46,129 nucleotides of DNA. Source: Candidatus Gastranaerophilales bacterium (GTDB lineage Bacteria > Cyanobacteriota > Vampirovibrionia > Gastranaerophilales > Gastranaerophilaceae). How positions within the stretch are numbered: position 1 is the first letter of the stretch; every line of letters begins with the position of its first letter. Shown here one piece after another: positions 35,048 to 42,085 of the stretch. The position numbers and the translations under genes are program-made. The stretch spans positions 1 to 46,129 of the forward strand of contig CALVBI010000005.1 of the NCBI GenBank assembly GCA_944325735.1. The letters run 5' to 3'. A model generated the notes under the pieces. The model made no database searches, was not told the origin of the DNA, and saw only the letters and a program-made list of their open reading frames with translations.

Positions 35048-35608
35048 ATGACAACAAAAACTAGAAGTTTAAAAGCAAAATATCAAGAAGAAGTAATTCC
35101 TGCATTAAAGGAAAAATTCGGATATAAAAATATTAACCAAATACCAAAGCTTCATAAAATTGTTTTGAATATGGGTGTTGGAGAAGCTTCTCACAACTCT
35201 AAAATTGCAGAAGCAATTGAAGCTCAATTGACTAAAATAGCTGGTCAAAAATGCGTAGTTACAAAAGCTAAAAAATCAATCGCATCTTATAAGTTAAGAG
35301 AAGGAATGCCAGTTGGTGCAATGGTTACATTGCGTGGCGAAAGAATGTATGACTTCTTACAAAAACTTATTTGTGTAGTATTGCCTCGTATTCGTGACTT
35401 CAGAGGTATCTCTCCAAAAAGTTTTGACGGTCGTGGAAACTATACTTTAGGTTTGAAAGAACAAGCATTATTCCCAGAAATTACTTATGAAGAAGTTGAT
35501 TTAGTAAAAGGTATGAACGTATCTGTAATCACTACAGCTGAAACTGATGAAGAAGCTCGTGAATTACTAAAATTATTGGGAATGCCTTTTAAAGGGATGA
35601 ACAAATAG
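35048..35608 (+). CDS. rplE: 50S ribosomal protein L5
   Basis: A 186-residue L5: [61 protein letters not shown] and [32 protein letters not shown] are family hallmarks. It binds 5S rRNA. Its stop codon opens a two-hairpin element. The 56-base gap before it holds TATAAT (35009-35014), a possible internal promoter. Confidence 0.98.
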   Translation: MTTKTRSLKAKYQEEVIPALKEKFGYKNINQIPKLHKIVLNMGVGEASHNSKIAEAIEAQLTKIAGQKCVVTKAKKSIASYKLREGMPVGAMVTLRGERMYDFLQKLICVVLPRIRDFRGISPKSFDGRGNYTLGLKEQALFPEITYEEVDLVKGMNVSVITTAETDEEARELLKLLGMPFKGMNK

Positions 35609-35637
35609 GAGCGTTGACGCTCCTCCCGCTAATCGGG
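35607..35637 (+). other. Double hairpin starting in the rplE stop codon
   Basis: AGGAGCG (35607-35613), loop TTGA, CGCTCCT (35618-35624), followed by CCCG (35625-35628), loop CTAAT, CGGG (35634-35637). The stop TAG overlaps the first arm. A near-identical element ends rplR at 38416-38431. Confidence 0.6.
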
Positions 35638-35675
35638 TTATACAACAACAAACAAAATAAAAAAAGGAGAAATTC

Positions 35676-35882
35676 ATGGCTAAAAAAGCGATGATAAACA
35701 AAGAACTAAGACGCGAAAAACTTGTTGCAGCTGGTAAATACCCTGCAGTAAGACTTCATAACAGATGCAGCATTTGCGGAAGACCTCACGGTTACCACAG
35801 AGATTTCGGTCTTTGCAGAATTTGTTTAAGAAAAATGGCTCACGAAGGTTTACTTCCGGGCGTTACAAAAGCAAGCTGGTAG
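35676..35882 (+). CDS. rpsZ: 30S ribosomal protein S14, zinc-binding type
   Basis: A 68-residue short S14 with two Cys pairs, CSIC near 32-35 and CRIC near 48-51, the C+ (zinc) form. [33 protein letters not shown] is typical. It lies between L5 and the insert gene, at its normal place in the spc operon. In photosynthetic cyanobacteria rpsN is generally elsewhere, so the placement is worth noting for lineage. AAAAAGGAGAAATTC precedes the ATG. Confidence 0.96.
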   Translation: MAKKAMINKELRREKLVAAGKYPAVRLHNRCSICGRPHGYHRDFGLCRICLRKMAHEGLLPGVTKASW

Positions 35883-35935
35883 TAAAGTATATCGTATTTT
35901 AACTTAGACTTTTAATAGTTTATAGTAGAACTTTG

Positions 35936-35994
35936 TTTTGCATAAATTTATTAAATTATAAGTAAATAAAACGTTTACTTTATCTTATGCGAAA
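35936..35994 (+). repeat. Nested inverted repeat after rpsZ
   Basis: Outer arms TTTTGCATAA (35936-35945) and TTATGCGAAA (35985-35994) pair with one G-T pair. Inner arms AAGTAAA (35960-35966) and TTTACTT (35974-35980) are perfect. It may be a 3' UTR fold or a protein-binding site. Confidence 0.45.
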
Positions 35995-36006
35995 TATAAA
36001 TATAAT

Positions 36007-36048
36007 AAAAAACCAAAGGACCGAGGGATGCGGTCTTTTTTGGTTTTT
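36007..36048 (+). terminator. Terminator after rpsZ
   Basis: GACCG (36019-36023) and CGGTC (36031-36035) around AGGGATG, extended outward by AAAAACCAAA/TTTTGGTTTTT with a small bulge. It would end the S10-S14 transcript. Confidence 0.8.
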
Positions 36049-36245
36049 ATTATATTTTTTTACTTATTATAATTAGCCTTGATAAAATGTAGAATTCTAA
36101 TTTTTATTTATTAAGAAATATAACTAAAAATTAAAAAATTAAGCAATTTATTACTAAAAAATTTTTTATATAAAAGTAAGATGTGCATCAAAATATACAC
36201 GAGAGAAATGTGAAGATTTCTTTTAAGATAGAAAAGGAGATTATA

Positions 36246-36683
36246 ATGAGTGATTTACACGTAAACAATGTTGGGAATGAACCTACACGTTCGGCCTCTG
36301 CTCCTGAAATGAGAGCAATTATCAATGAAAAAACAAGTACTTTTCAAACACTAAAAGCACAAGTAGATCAATCAAAAACCAAATATGAAATAGACAATGG
36401 TGGAAATGTTACATACACATATTATGATAAATCTGGTAAAGAATTATATAAAATGACTGATGTTAATGGTTTTGGAGGAAATATTTACGGCTACACAGAT
36501 TCTGAAGGAAATAAAACAACCTTACATGATTATGAAAAAGATGGGAAAATGAATAGAATGGATTATTCAAAAAATGGATATCCATATTTCCAAGCTTATG
36601 ACAAAAATAATGATGGAAAATTTGATACAGGTATGCCTAACACAGGTAAAGATACAGGCAAAAATATAGATTTAAAAAATTAG
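36246..36683 (+). CDS. Protein of unknown function inserted in the spc operon
   Basis: A 145-residue hydrophilic protein with a clear AAAAGGAGATTATA site; the ORF runs further upstream without one. No family is recognised. It has no signal peptide or membrane segment. The middle (about 45-120) has short repeated turns, YTYYDKSGKELYKMTDVNG, IYGYTDSEGNKTTLHDYEKDGK and YPYFQAYDKNNDGKFDTG, like MORN/YD-type beta-hairpins; the last could bind calcium (DKNNDGKFD). It is bracketed by two strong terminators, between rpsZ and rpsH. The protein at 27825-28400, next to the same cluster, has a similar texture. Confidence 0.72.
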   Translation: MSDLHVNNVGNEPTRSASAPEMRAIINEKTSTFQTLKAQVDQSKTKYEIDNGGNVTYTYYDKSGKELYKMTDVNGFGGNIYGYTDSEGNKTTLHDYEKDGKMNRMDYSKNGYPYFQAYDKNNDGKFDTGMPNTGKDTGKNIDLKN

Positions 36684-36703
36684 TTAAATTTAATATATTA
36701 CTT

Positions 36704-36742
36704 AAACAAACTTTACAACAATTGTTGTAAAGTTTGTTTTTT
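36704..36742 (+). terminator. Terminator after the inserted gene
   Basis: A perfect 36-bp palindrome with 18-bp arms (36704-36721 and 36722-36739), AAACAAACTTTACAACAA and its complement, then a T run. It is strong and symmetrical. Confidence 0.85.
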
Positions 36743-36749
36743 GTGTTAT

Positions 36750-36827
36750 TATAATTATACAGTTCCAGACTGCTGAAATAAGCTTTTTTTATAAAGCAAC
36801 AATTAATTCAGTAAGTGGTGTAATAGT
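36750..36827 (+). promoter_or_regulatory. Promoter region of the rpsH-rplF-rplR unit
   Basis: TATAAT (36750-36755) has TTGTAA 19 bases upstream, inside the preceding terminator stem. A second possible box, TGTAAT in GTGGTGTAATAG (36816-36827), has TG before it and the 10 bases GGTGTAATAG are also found before rpsJ. Since a terminator precedes, one of them should drive rpsH. Confidence 0.45.
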
Positions 36828-36832
36828 TAAAA

Positions 36833-36863
36833 AGGATACTGCCTATAACTGTGGGTAAGTCCT
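36833..36863 (+). other. Hairpin in the rpsH leader
   Basis: GGATACTGCC (from about 36833) pairs imperfectly with GGGTAAGTCC (to about 36863), just before the AAAGGG ribosome site of rpsH. It could hold a protein-binding site; S8 autoregulates the spc operon in E. coli, but at a different place. Confidence 0.35.
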
Positions 36864-36879
36864 CGAAAGGGAAAAAATT

Positions 36880-37278
36880 ATGTCAATGACAGATCCTATA
36901 GCAGATATGCTAACAAGAATTAGAAACGCTAATATGGTATCACACCCATCAGTTTCAATGCCATCTTCTAAATTAAAAGTTCAATTAGCTAAACTTTTAA
37001 AAGAAGAAGGTTTTATTACTGATTACAGCGTAAAAGAAGACGGCAAATTTAAAGTATTAGAAATTACTTTAAAATACGATGCTAACAACAAACCTATCAT
37101 TACAAAATTAGAAAGAATTTCTAAACCAGGTTTGAGAAACTACAGCAAAGCTAAAAATCTTCCTAAAGTATTAGGTGGTATGGGTATTGCTATCGTTTCT
37201 ACAAGCAAAGGTCTTTTAACAGACAGAAAAGCTAGAAAAGAAAACATCGGTGGCGAAGTTCTTTGCTACGTTTACTAA
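36880..37278 (+). CDS. rpsH: 30S ribosomal protein S8
   Basis: A 132-residue S8 of normal length: [23 protein letters not shown] at the start and [50 protein letters not shown] at the end. It starts a separate transcript of the split spc cluster. A 151-base gap separates it from rplF. Confidence 0.98.
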   Translation: MSMTDPIADMLTRIRNANMVSHPSVSMPSSKLKVQLAKLLKEEGFITDYSVKEDGKFKVLEITLKYDANNKPIITKLERISKPGLRNYSKAKNLPKVLGGMGIAIVSTSKGLLTDRKARKENIGGEVLCYVY

Positions 37279-37363
37279 TCAGCAATCAGAAGGGCAGAGG
37301 ACAAGATGGCAAGTCTTTTTCGTTAATAATTTGCCTTATATAAATCTGGACTTCTTGATATTT

Positions 37364-37396
37364 ATTTCAAACATAATTGGTAGAAAAGTTTGAAAT
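37364..37396 (+). other. Inverted repeat before rplF
   Basis: ATTTCAAAC (37364-37372) and GTTTGAAAT (37388-37396) are perfect arms around a 15-base loop, 33 bp before the rplF start, in a 151-bp gap. Confidence 0.4.
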
Positions 37397-37429
37397 TATG
37401 TACACAATATACCGAAGGAGAAAATTAAA

Positions 37430-37969
37430 ATGTCACGTATTGGTAAAAAACCTATCGAAATCCCACAAGGGGTTGAAGTAAAAATAGAAGGTCATACAGT
37501 TACTGTAAAAGGACCTCACGGAACAGAAGTTGTTGAAGTTCGTCCTGAAATTGAAGTAAAAATTGAAGACAATCACATTTTACTTTCAAAAGTAGGCGAA
37601 TCTAGAGAAACTGATGCTTTATACGGATTATCTAGAACTTTAATTGCTAACGCTGTACACGGTGTTAAAGAATTATTTGAAAAGAAATTAGAAATCCAAG
37701 GTGTTGGTTATCGTGCTAATATGGAAGGTAAAAACTTAAACTTAGCGTTAGGTTATTCTCACCCTGTAGTTGTTGAACCACCAGAAGGCATCACAATTTC
37801 TGTAGAAGCTAACACTAAAATTTCAGTAAAAGGAACAAACAAACAAACTGTTGGTGATGTAGCAGCATTCATCAGATCTAAAAGACCTCCTGAAGTTTAT
37901 AAAGGAAAAGGTGTTAGATATGAAGGTGAACACATCAGACGTAAAGCTGGTAAAGCTGGTAAAAAATAA
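37430..37969 (+). CDS. rplF: 50S ribosomal protein L6
   Basis: A 179-residue L6: MSRIGKKPIEIPQGVEVKIEGHTVTVKGPHGTE at the start and RSKRPPEVYKGKGVRYEGEHIRRKAGKAGKK at the end, both diagnostic. It lies near the factor-binding site. GGCT-AATGC-AGCC (37969-37981) forms a small hairpin directly after the stop. Confidence 0.98.
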   Translation: MSRIGKKPIEIPQGVEVKIEGHTVTVKGPHGTEVVEVRPEIEVKIEDNHILLSKVGESRETDALYGLSRTLIANAVHGVKELFEKKLEIQGVGYRANMEGKNLNLALGYSHPVVVEPPEGITISVEANTKISVKGTNKQTVGDVAAFIRSKRPPEVYKGKGVRYEGEHIRRKAGKAGKK

Positions 37970-38047
37970 GGCTAATGCAGCCTAATAATTGCATGTGAAG
38001 GGTGAATGTAAGTAGCCCGTTAAAGCAAGTAATGAAAGGAAATTACA

Positions 38048-38416
38048 ATGATTAAACAAGAAAATAGAAAACCAAAAATTCAAAAAAGACACAGATCTAT
38101 AAGAGTTAAATTGTCAGGAACTTCTGAATTCCCAAGATTAGCTGTTTATAGAAGTACAAAACACATTTATGCTCAATTAATTGATGACGTAAATCATGTA
38201 ACTTTAGCATCTGCTTCTTCTAACGATAAAGAATTAAAAGAAAAATTAGCTCACGGTGGTAACATCGAAGCTGCTAAAATCGTTGGAGAAGCTATCGCTA
38301 AAAAAGCTAAAGTTAAAGGCATTGAATGTGTAGTATTTGACCGTGGAGGTTTCTTATATCACGGTCGTGTAGCTGCTTTAGCTGATGCTGCTAGAGAAGC
38401 TGGCTTAATGTTCTAG
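38048..38416 (+). CDS. rplR: 50S ribosomal protein L18
   Basis: A 122-residue L18: [34 protein letters not shown] and [28 protein letters not shown] are family patterns. It binds 5S rRNA with L5. It is the last gene of the cluster here: rpsE does not follow. The stop codon starts a hairpin like that of rplE. Confidence 0.98.
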   Translation: MIKQENRKPKIQKRHRSIRVKLSGTSEFPRLAVYRSTKHIYAQLIDDVNHVTLASASSNDKELKEKLAHGGNIEAAKIVGEAIAKKAKVKGIECVVFDRGGFLYHGRVAALADAAREAGLMF

Positions 38417-38431
38417 GAGCGTAGCCGCTCC
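38416..38431 (+). other. Hairpin starting in the rplR stop codon
   Basis: GGAGCG (38416-38421), loop TAGC, CGCTCC (38426-38431), then A and CCCGC. The stop TAG provides the first G. It matches the rplE element in position and sequence. Confidence 0.6.
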
Positions 38432-38510
38432 ACCCGCCAAATAAGTTTTTGCATAAACTTTTTAAGGCAAAAAAATAAAAAGGAGCATAGTCGCTTTTAA
38501 GATAAATTAA

Positions 38511-38542
38511 AAAGACAGAGTTTAATAAACTCTGTCTTTTTT
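38511..38542 (+). terminator. Terminator ending the ribosomal protein cluster
   Basis: AAAGACAGAGTTTA (38511-38524) and TAAACTCTGTCTTT (38526-38539) are perfect 14-bp arms followed by T. It lies about 95 bp after rplR. Confidence 0.88.
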
Positions 38543-38618
38543 AATACTTAAAAAATAATTAATTATTTCAAGTTTTCATCTTTTTTATATTATTATATTA
38601 TTTAGGAGATGGTAAAAT

Positions 38619-39659
38619 ATGGAATATAAAGACTATTATGATATATTAGGTGTTAAACGTGATGCCACTGAAGCTGAAATTAAATCAGCTTACAGAAAAC
38701 TAGCCAGAAAATATCACCCCGATGTTAATAAAACCAAAGAGGCTGAAAGTAAGTTCAAAGATATAAATGAAGCTTACGAAGTTCTTGGCGATAAACAAAA
38801 AAGACAAAGATATGATAGCTTAGGAGCAAACTGGCAAGGTGGTCAAAGCTACACTCCACCTCCTGGATTTGAACAATTTGGCTTTGGAGGCGGACAAAGC
38901 GGATACCAAAGTTATAGCTTCAATGGTCAAGATTTAGGAGGGTTCTCTGACTTTTTCAGCTCATTATTCGGTGATATGATGGGCGGAGGAGCTAGAACTC
39001 AGGGGATGAATTTTGGCGGATTTGATTTTGGAGGAGCACAACAAGCAACTTCATCATCAAGAAGAAGACAGCAACAACCACCAAAAGCAGAAAATCTTGA
39101 TGTTACAATGAACTTGAATGTTACGGTAAAAGATATATTTGATCAAAAACCTGTAAATGTAAAATTTAACAACATAGAACGCTGCACAAAATGCTCAGGT
39201 AACGGTGGTTATTGCAGCGAATGCGGCGGTACAGGCTTTAAATCTGAGCCAAAATCTATAAAAGTAAAATTACCTCCAAATATTACTGAAGGACAAAAAA
39301 TCAGGATTAAAGGAGAAGGGAAATCTGATTCTTACGGAAGAAAAGGTGATTTGTATCTTGTAATAAATGTCAAAGATAAAGATTACGAAGTAAACGGAGC
39401 GGATTTAACGAAAGAAATAGAAATTACACCTTCAGAAGCTGTCTTAGGCTGTAAAAAAGATATTGAAACACTCCATGGGAAAATCGGCATTAAAATACCT
39501 CCAAAAACATCATCAGGGCAAGCTCTAAGGTTAAAAGATTTAGGCTTACCTAAAAAAGGCGGAGGATATGGAAATTTAAACGCTAAAATTAAAATTGTTA
39601 TTCCGAAAAACATATCAGACAAACAAATAGAACTTTACAAAAAAATTGCAGAATTATAA
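38619..39659 (+). CDS. DnaJ/CbpA-like co-chaperone with half a zinc domain
   Basis: A 346-residue type-I/II hybrid J-protein. The J domain (1-68) has HPD at residues 33-35, followed by a Gly/Phe-rich region (about 75-150). Only two CxxC(G/S)xG units, CTKCSGNGG and CSECGGTGF (about 189-206), are present where DnaJ has four, so one zinc site is possible instead of two. C-terminal substrate-binding domains follow ([55 protein letters not shown]). It should stimulate DnaK. GGAGATGG precedes the ATG; a terminator follows. Confidence 0.9.
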   Translation: MEYKDYYDILGVKRDATEAEIKSAYRKLARKYHPDVNKTKEAESKFKDINEAYEVLGDKQKRQRYDSLGANWQGGQSYTPPPGFEQFGFGGGQSGYQSYSFNGQDLGGFSDFFSSLFGDMMGGGARTQGMNFGGFDFGGAQQATSSSRRRQQQPPKAENLDVTMNLNVTVKDIFDQKPVNVKFNNIERCTKCSGNGGYCSECGGTGFKSEPKSIKVKLPPNITEGQKIRIKGEGKSDSYGRKGDLYLVINVKDKDYEVNGADLTKEIEITPSEAVLGCKKDIETLHGKIGIKIPPKTSSGQALRLKDLGLPKKGGGYGNLNAKIKIVIPKNISDKQIELYKKIAEL

Positions 39660-39689
39660 AAAAGAAGGTCAAATGACCTTCTTTTTTTT
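39659..39689. terminator. Bidirectional terminator between dnaJ-like and prepilin genes
   Basis: AAAGAAGGTC (39661-39670), loop AAAT, GACCTTCTTT (39675-39684), flanked by A and T runs. The stop codon of the convergent prepilin gene lies in the T run. Confidence 0.85.
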
Positions 39690-40398
39690 ACCAATCCATT
39701 TCCCAACCGTTGCCTATTAATCTACCAATACCATCAATATCCTCTGGATCTGCTGGATTTCCGCAACCTTCATCCCAATCATATTTTCTTTCTGCTTCAA
39801 CAGAACCTCCATCTGGGCACAATGCTCCATTTTTTTTACAACCAGGACTTAATTGCCAGCCATCTACAGATGCATCAGAATAGTAAAACATTCGCCAATA
39901 ATCCCTGCAACCAATATTAGGCCCTTGGCTACCATTAGTATCTACATAAATATATCCAGCTCCGGTATCTGCATTTCCAGAAAAAGGTCCCATACAAAAA
40001 CTTGCACCACTGGCTATTGAGAAACATCTAATAGGTTGTCCTCTACCAACCTTTGAACCTGCTATTGTTGTTCCAGATAATGATTTATATTCATCTGCGA
40101 AACAAGGTTGAGGAGTAGCGCCACAATCTTGAACTACTTTAAAATAATTTTTTACAAATGGAGTAACTGATATATCAAAATCAGAATTATTTAATTTTGT
40201 TTCATTTATACCTACAGCATTATTATCTGTCATAAACATAGTCAAAGCTTGCTGCATTTCATTATAAAATTTATGAGCTTGAACAGAATAAGTTTTTCGC
40301 TGATGATTTTGCATTAATGTCGGCACAGTCATCGCTGAGACAACCCCAATTATTCCTAAAGTAACCAAAACTTCAGCCAAAGTAAAAGCTCTTTTCAT
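39688..40398 (-). CDS. Prepilin-like (pseudopilin) protein
   Basis: A 236-residue protein beginning MKRA/FTLAEVLVTLGIIG, with Ala instead of Gly before the cleavage site, Glu at mature position 5 and a hydrophobic helix to about 30. The C-terminal part is Cys-rich (about eight Cys) and has VDTNGSQGPNIGCRD, the motif shared with the prepilins at 5225-5905 and 17417-18168. AAAGGAT precedes the ATG. It is a lone gene, divergent from gcvT. The role is probably a minor pilin or pseudopilin. Confidence 0.85.
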   Translation of the reverse strand: MKRAFTLAEVLVTLGIIGVVSAMTVPTLMQNHQRKTYSVQAHKFYNEMQQALTMFMTDNNAVGINETKLNNSDFDISVTPFVKNYFKVVQDCGATPQPCFADEYKSLSGTTIAGSKVGRGQPIRCFSIASGASFCMGPFSGNADTGAGYIYVDTNGSQGPNIGCRDYWRMFYYSDASVDGWQLSPGCKKNGALCPDGGSVEAERKYDWDEGCGNPADPEDIDGIGRLIGNGWEMDW

Positions 40399-40518
40399 TA
40401 TTTTATCCTTTCAAAATTTACATATAATCTATTTATTATTATATTTAAATTTTACAAATGTACAATACGTAAAAAGTATTAAAATCCATATATTAACTTT
40501 AATAAACTAAATAAACCA

Positions 40519-40552
40519 TTGACAATATCCTACATTACAAAGACAATATAAT
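40519..40552 (+). promoter_or_regulatory. Candidate promoter of gcvT-gcvH-gcvPA
   Basis: A consensus TTGACA (40519-40524) and a consensus TATAAT (40547-40552) are present but 22 bases apart, too far for a normal promoter. Either the real -35 is weaker, or TTGACA is not used without a factor that twists the spacer. No glycine riboswitch is seen in the short leader. Confidence 0.4.
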
Positions 40553-40571
40553 CTATGGGGGATATTTATTT

Positions 40572-41675
40572 ATGACTAAAGAAACTTTTTTACACGAAAA
40601 ACACGTTAATTTGGGAGCAAAAATGGTTGATTTTGCTGGCTGGCATATGCCTGTACAATATACATCAATTATTGAAGAACATAAAACCGTTAGAGAAAAA
40701 GTGGGCTTATTTGATGTTTCTCACATGGGAGAAGTCTTTGTATCAGGAAAAGACGCTATGGAATTTCTTAACAAAATAGTTCCCCAAGATATTTCCAAAC
40801 TTAATTATGAAAAAGCTGTGTATTGTCAACTACCGAATAAAAATGGTGGCTTAATTGACGATTTAATTATATATAAATTAGGAATTTTAGAATATTTAGT
40901 AATTTGCAATGCTTCAAGAATTGATGAAGATCTTAACTGGATGGTTAGAAACAGCAAAAACTTTGATGTTAAAATCGACAACAGATCCCATGAATTCTCT
41001 TTACTTGCAATACAAGGTCCTCTTGCTGATAAATTAATGAGAAAAATGGGACTTAATACACAACAAGATTCCTTCACGATAAAACCTGCGAAAATTGCAG
41101 GGGTTAAAGTTCTTGCATCACGCACTGGCTATACTGGAGAAGACGGATATGAAGTTCTTGTAGAAAACAATCATTCTGAATATTTGTGGGACAAAATTCT
41201 TGAAGATGGTCAGGAATTCGGCATCAAACCTATCGGCCTAGGCGCCAGAGATACTTTAAGATTAGAAGCGGCATTGCATTTATACGGGAATGATTTAGAT
41301 GAAAATACAACCCCGATTGAAGCAGGTCTAAACTGGTCTATCCCAAAAGATAAAGTTGCAGATTATAACGGAAAAGAAGTTATAATGGATCAAATTAAAA
41401 ACGGGACTACAAAAAAACTTGTAGGCTTAAAAATGCTTGATAAATCAATTGCAAGACATGAATATGAAGTCTACAAAGATGGCGAAAAAGTCGGAATAAT
41501 TACAAGTGGTGGACCATCTCCAATTTTAGGAGCAAATATTGCCTTAGCATATGTAAAAAATGATAAAGAAATTTGCACAGGCTCTACTGTTCAGGTTATG
41601 ATAAGAGAAAAATTACATGATGCAGAAGTCGTAAAAAGACCATTTGTTGAAAAAAGAAATAAAATCAAATTATAA
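40572..41675 (+). CDS. gcvT: Glycine cleavage system T protein (aminomethyltransferase)
   Basis: A 367-residue GcvT of normal length: LGAKMVDFAGWHMPVQYTSIIEEHKTVREKVGLFDVSHMGE at about 17-57 binds folate, and ARDTLRLEAALHLYGNDLDENTTPIEAGL near 225-254 is conserved. It transfers the methylene of the aminomethyl-lipoyl group to tetrahydrofolate. It heads an operon with gcvH and gcvPA. GGGGGAT precedes the ATG. Confidence 0.96.
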   Translation: MTKETFLHEKHVNLGAKMVDFAGWHMPVQYTSIIEEHKTVREKVGLFDVSHMGEVFVSGKDAMEFLNKIVPQDISKLNYEKAVYCQLPNKNGGLIDDLIIYKLGILEYLVICNASRIDEDLNWMVRNSKNFDVKIDNRSHEFSLLAIQGPLADKLMRKMGLNTQQDSFTIKPAKIAGVKVLASRTGYTGEDGYEVLVENNHSEYLWDKILEDGQEFGIKPIGLGARDTLRLEAALHLYGNDLDENTTPIEAGLNWSIPKDKVADYNGKEVIMDQIKNGTTKKLVGLKMLDKSIARHEYEVYKDGEKVGIITSGGPSPILGANIALAYVKNDKEICTGSTVQVMIREKLHDAEVVKRPFVEKRNKIKL

Positions 41676-41695
41676 TATACAAAAAGGAGAAATTA

Positions 41696-42082
41696 ATGAG
41701 TATTACAGAAAAAATCTTATGTTCTAAATCTCACGAATTCTTATTAGATAATGGAGATAACACTTTTACAATCGGACTTACAGATTACGCAGTAGAGCAA
41801 CTTGGTGATATTGTATTTTTAGAATTACCAGAAGTTGATACTGAATACAAAAAAGGTGAAACTTTTGCAACTATTGAATCTGTAAAAGCAGCTTCTGAAA
41901 TTTATATGCCAATAAGCGGGAAAATTATTGAAATTAATGAAGAAGCAGTTGACTCTCCAGAGATTTTAAATGAAGACAGTTATGAAAAAGGCTGGCTTGT
42001 TAAAATAGAAGCAACAGGTGATGTCGCAAATGAACAAAATGATCTTTTAGAATACGAAGACTACAAAGAAGAATTGGAATAA
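41696..42082 (+). CDS. gcvH: Glycine cleavage system H protein
   Basis: A 128-residue H protein. The lipoylated Lys is in TIESVKAASEIYMPISG, near residue 64, with the usual pattern ESVK.A. TIGLTDYAVEQLGDIVFLELPEV near 28-50 is typical. It shuttles the aminomethyl group between the P, T and L proteins. It is encoded 20 bp after gcvT with an AAAAAGGAGAAATT site. Confidence 0.96.
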   Translation: MSITEKILCSKSHEFLLDNGDNTFTIGLTDYAVEQLGDIVFLELPEVDTEYKKGETFATIESVKAASEIYMPISGKIIEINEEAVDSPEILNEDSYEKGWLVKIEATGDVANEQNDLLEYEDYKEELE

Positions 42083-42085
42083 TTT

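Larger units (their letters stand above)
35883..36245. other. 363-bp gap inside the spc cluster
   Basis: No gene was seen. It holds a nested inverted repeat (35936-35994), a terminator (36007-36048) and about 190 very AT-rich bases leading to the GGAG ribosome site of the next gene. A promoter must lie in the last part, but no convincing -35/-10 pair stands out. Confidence 0.6.

Noticed and set aside
40399..40571. Glycine riboswitch before gcvT
   Set aside because: The leader after the -10 box is about 15 bases, and no paired aptamer sequence was seen upstream.
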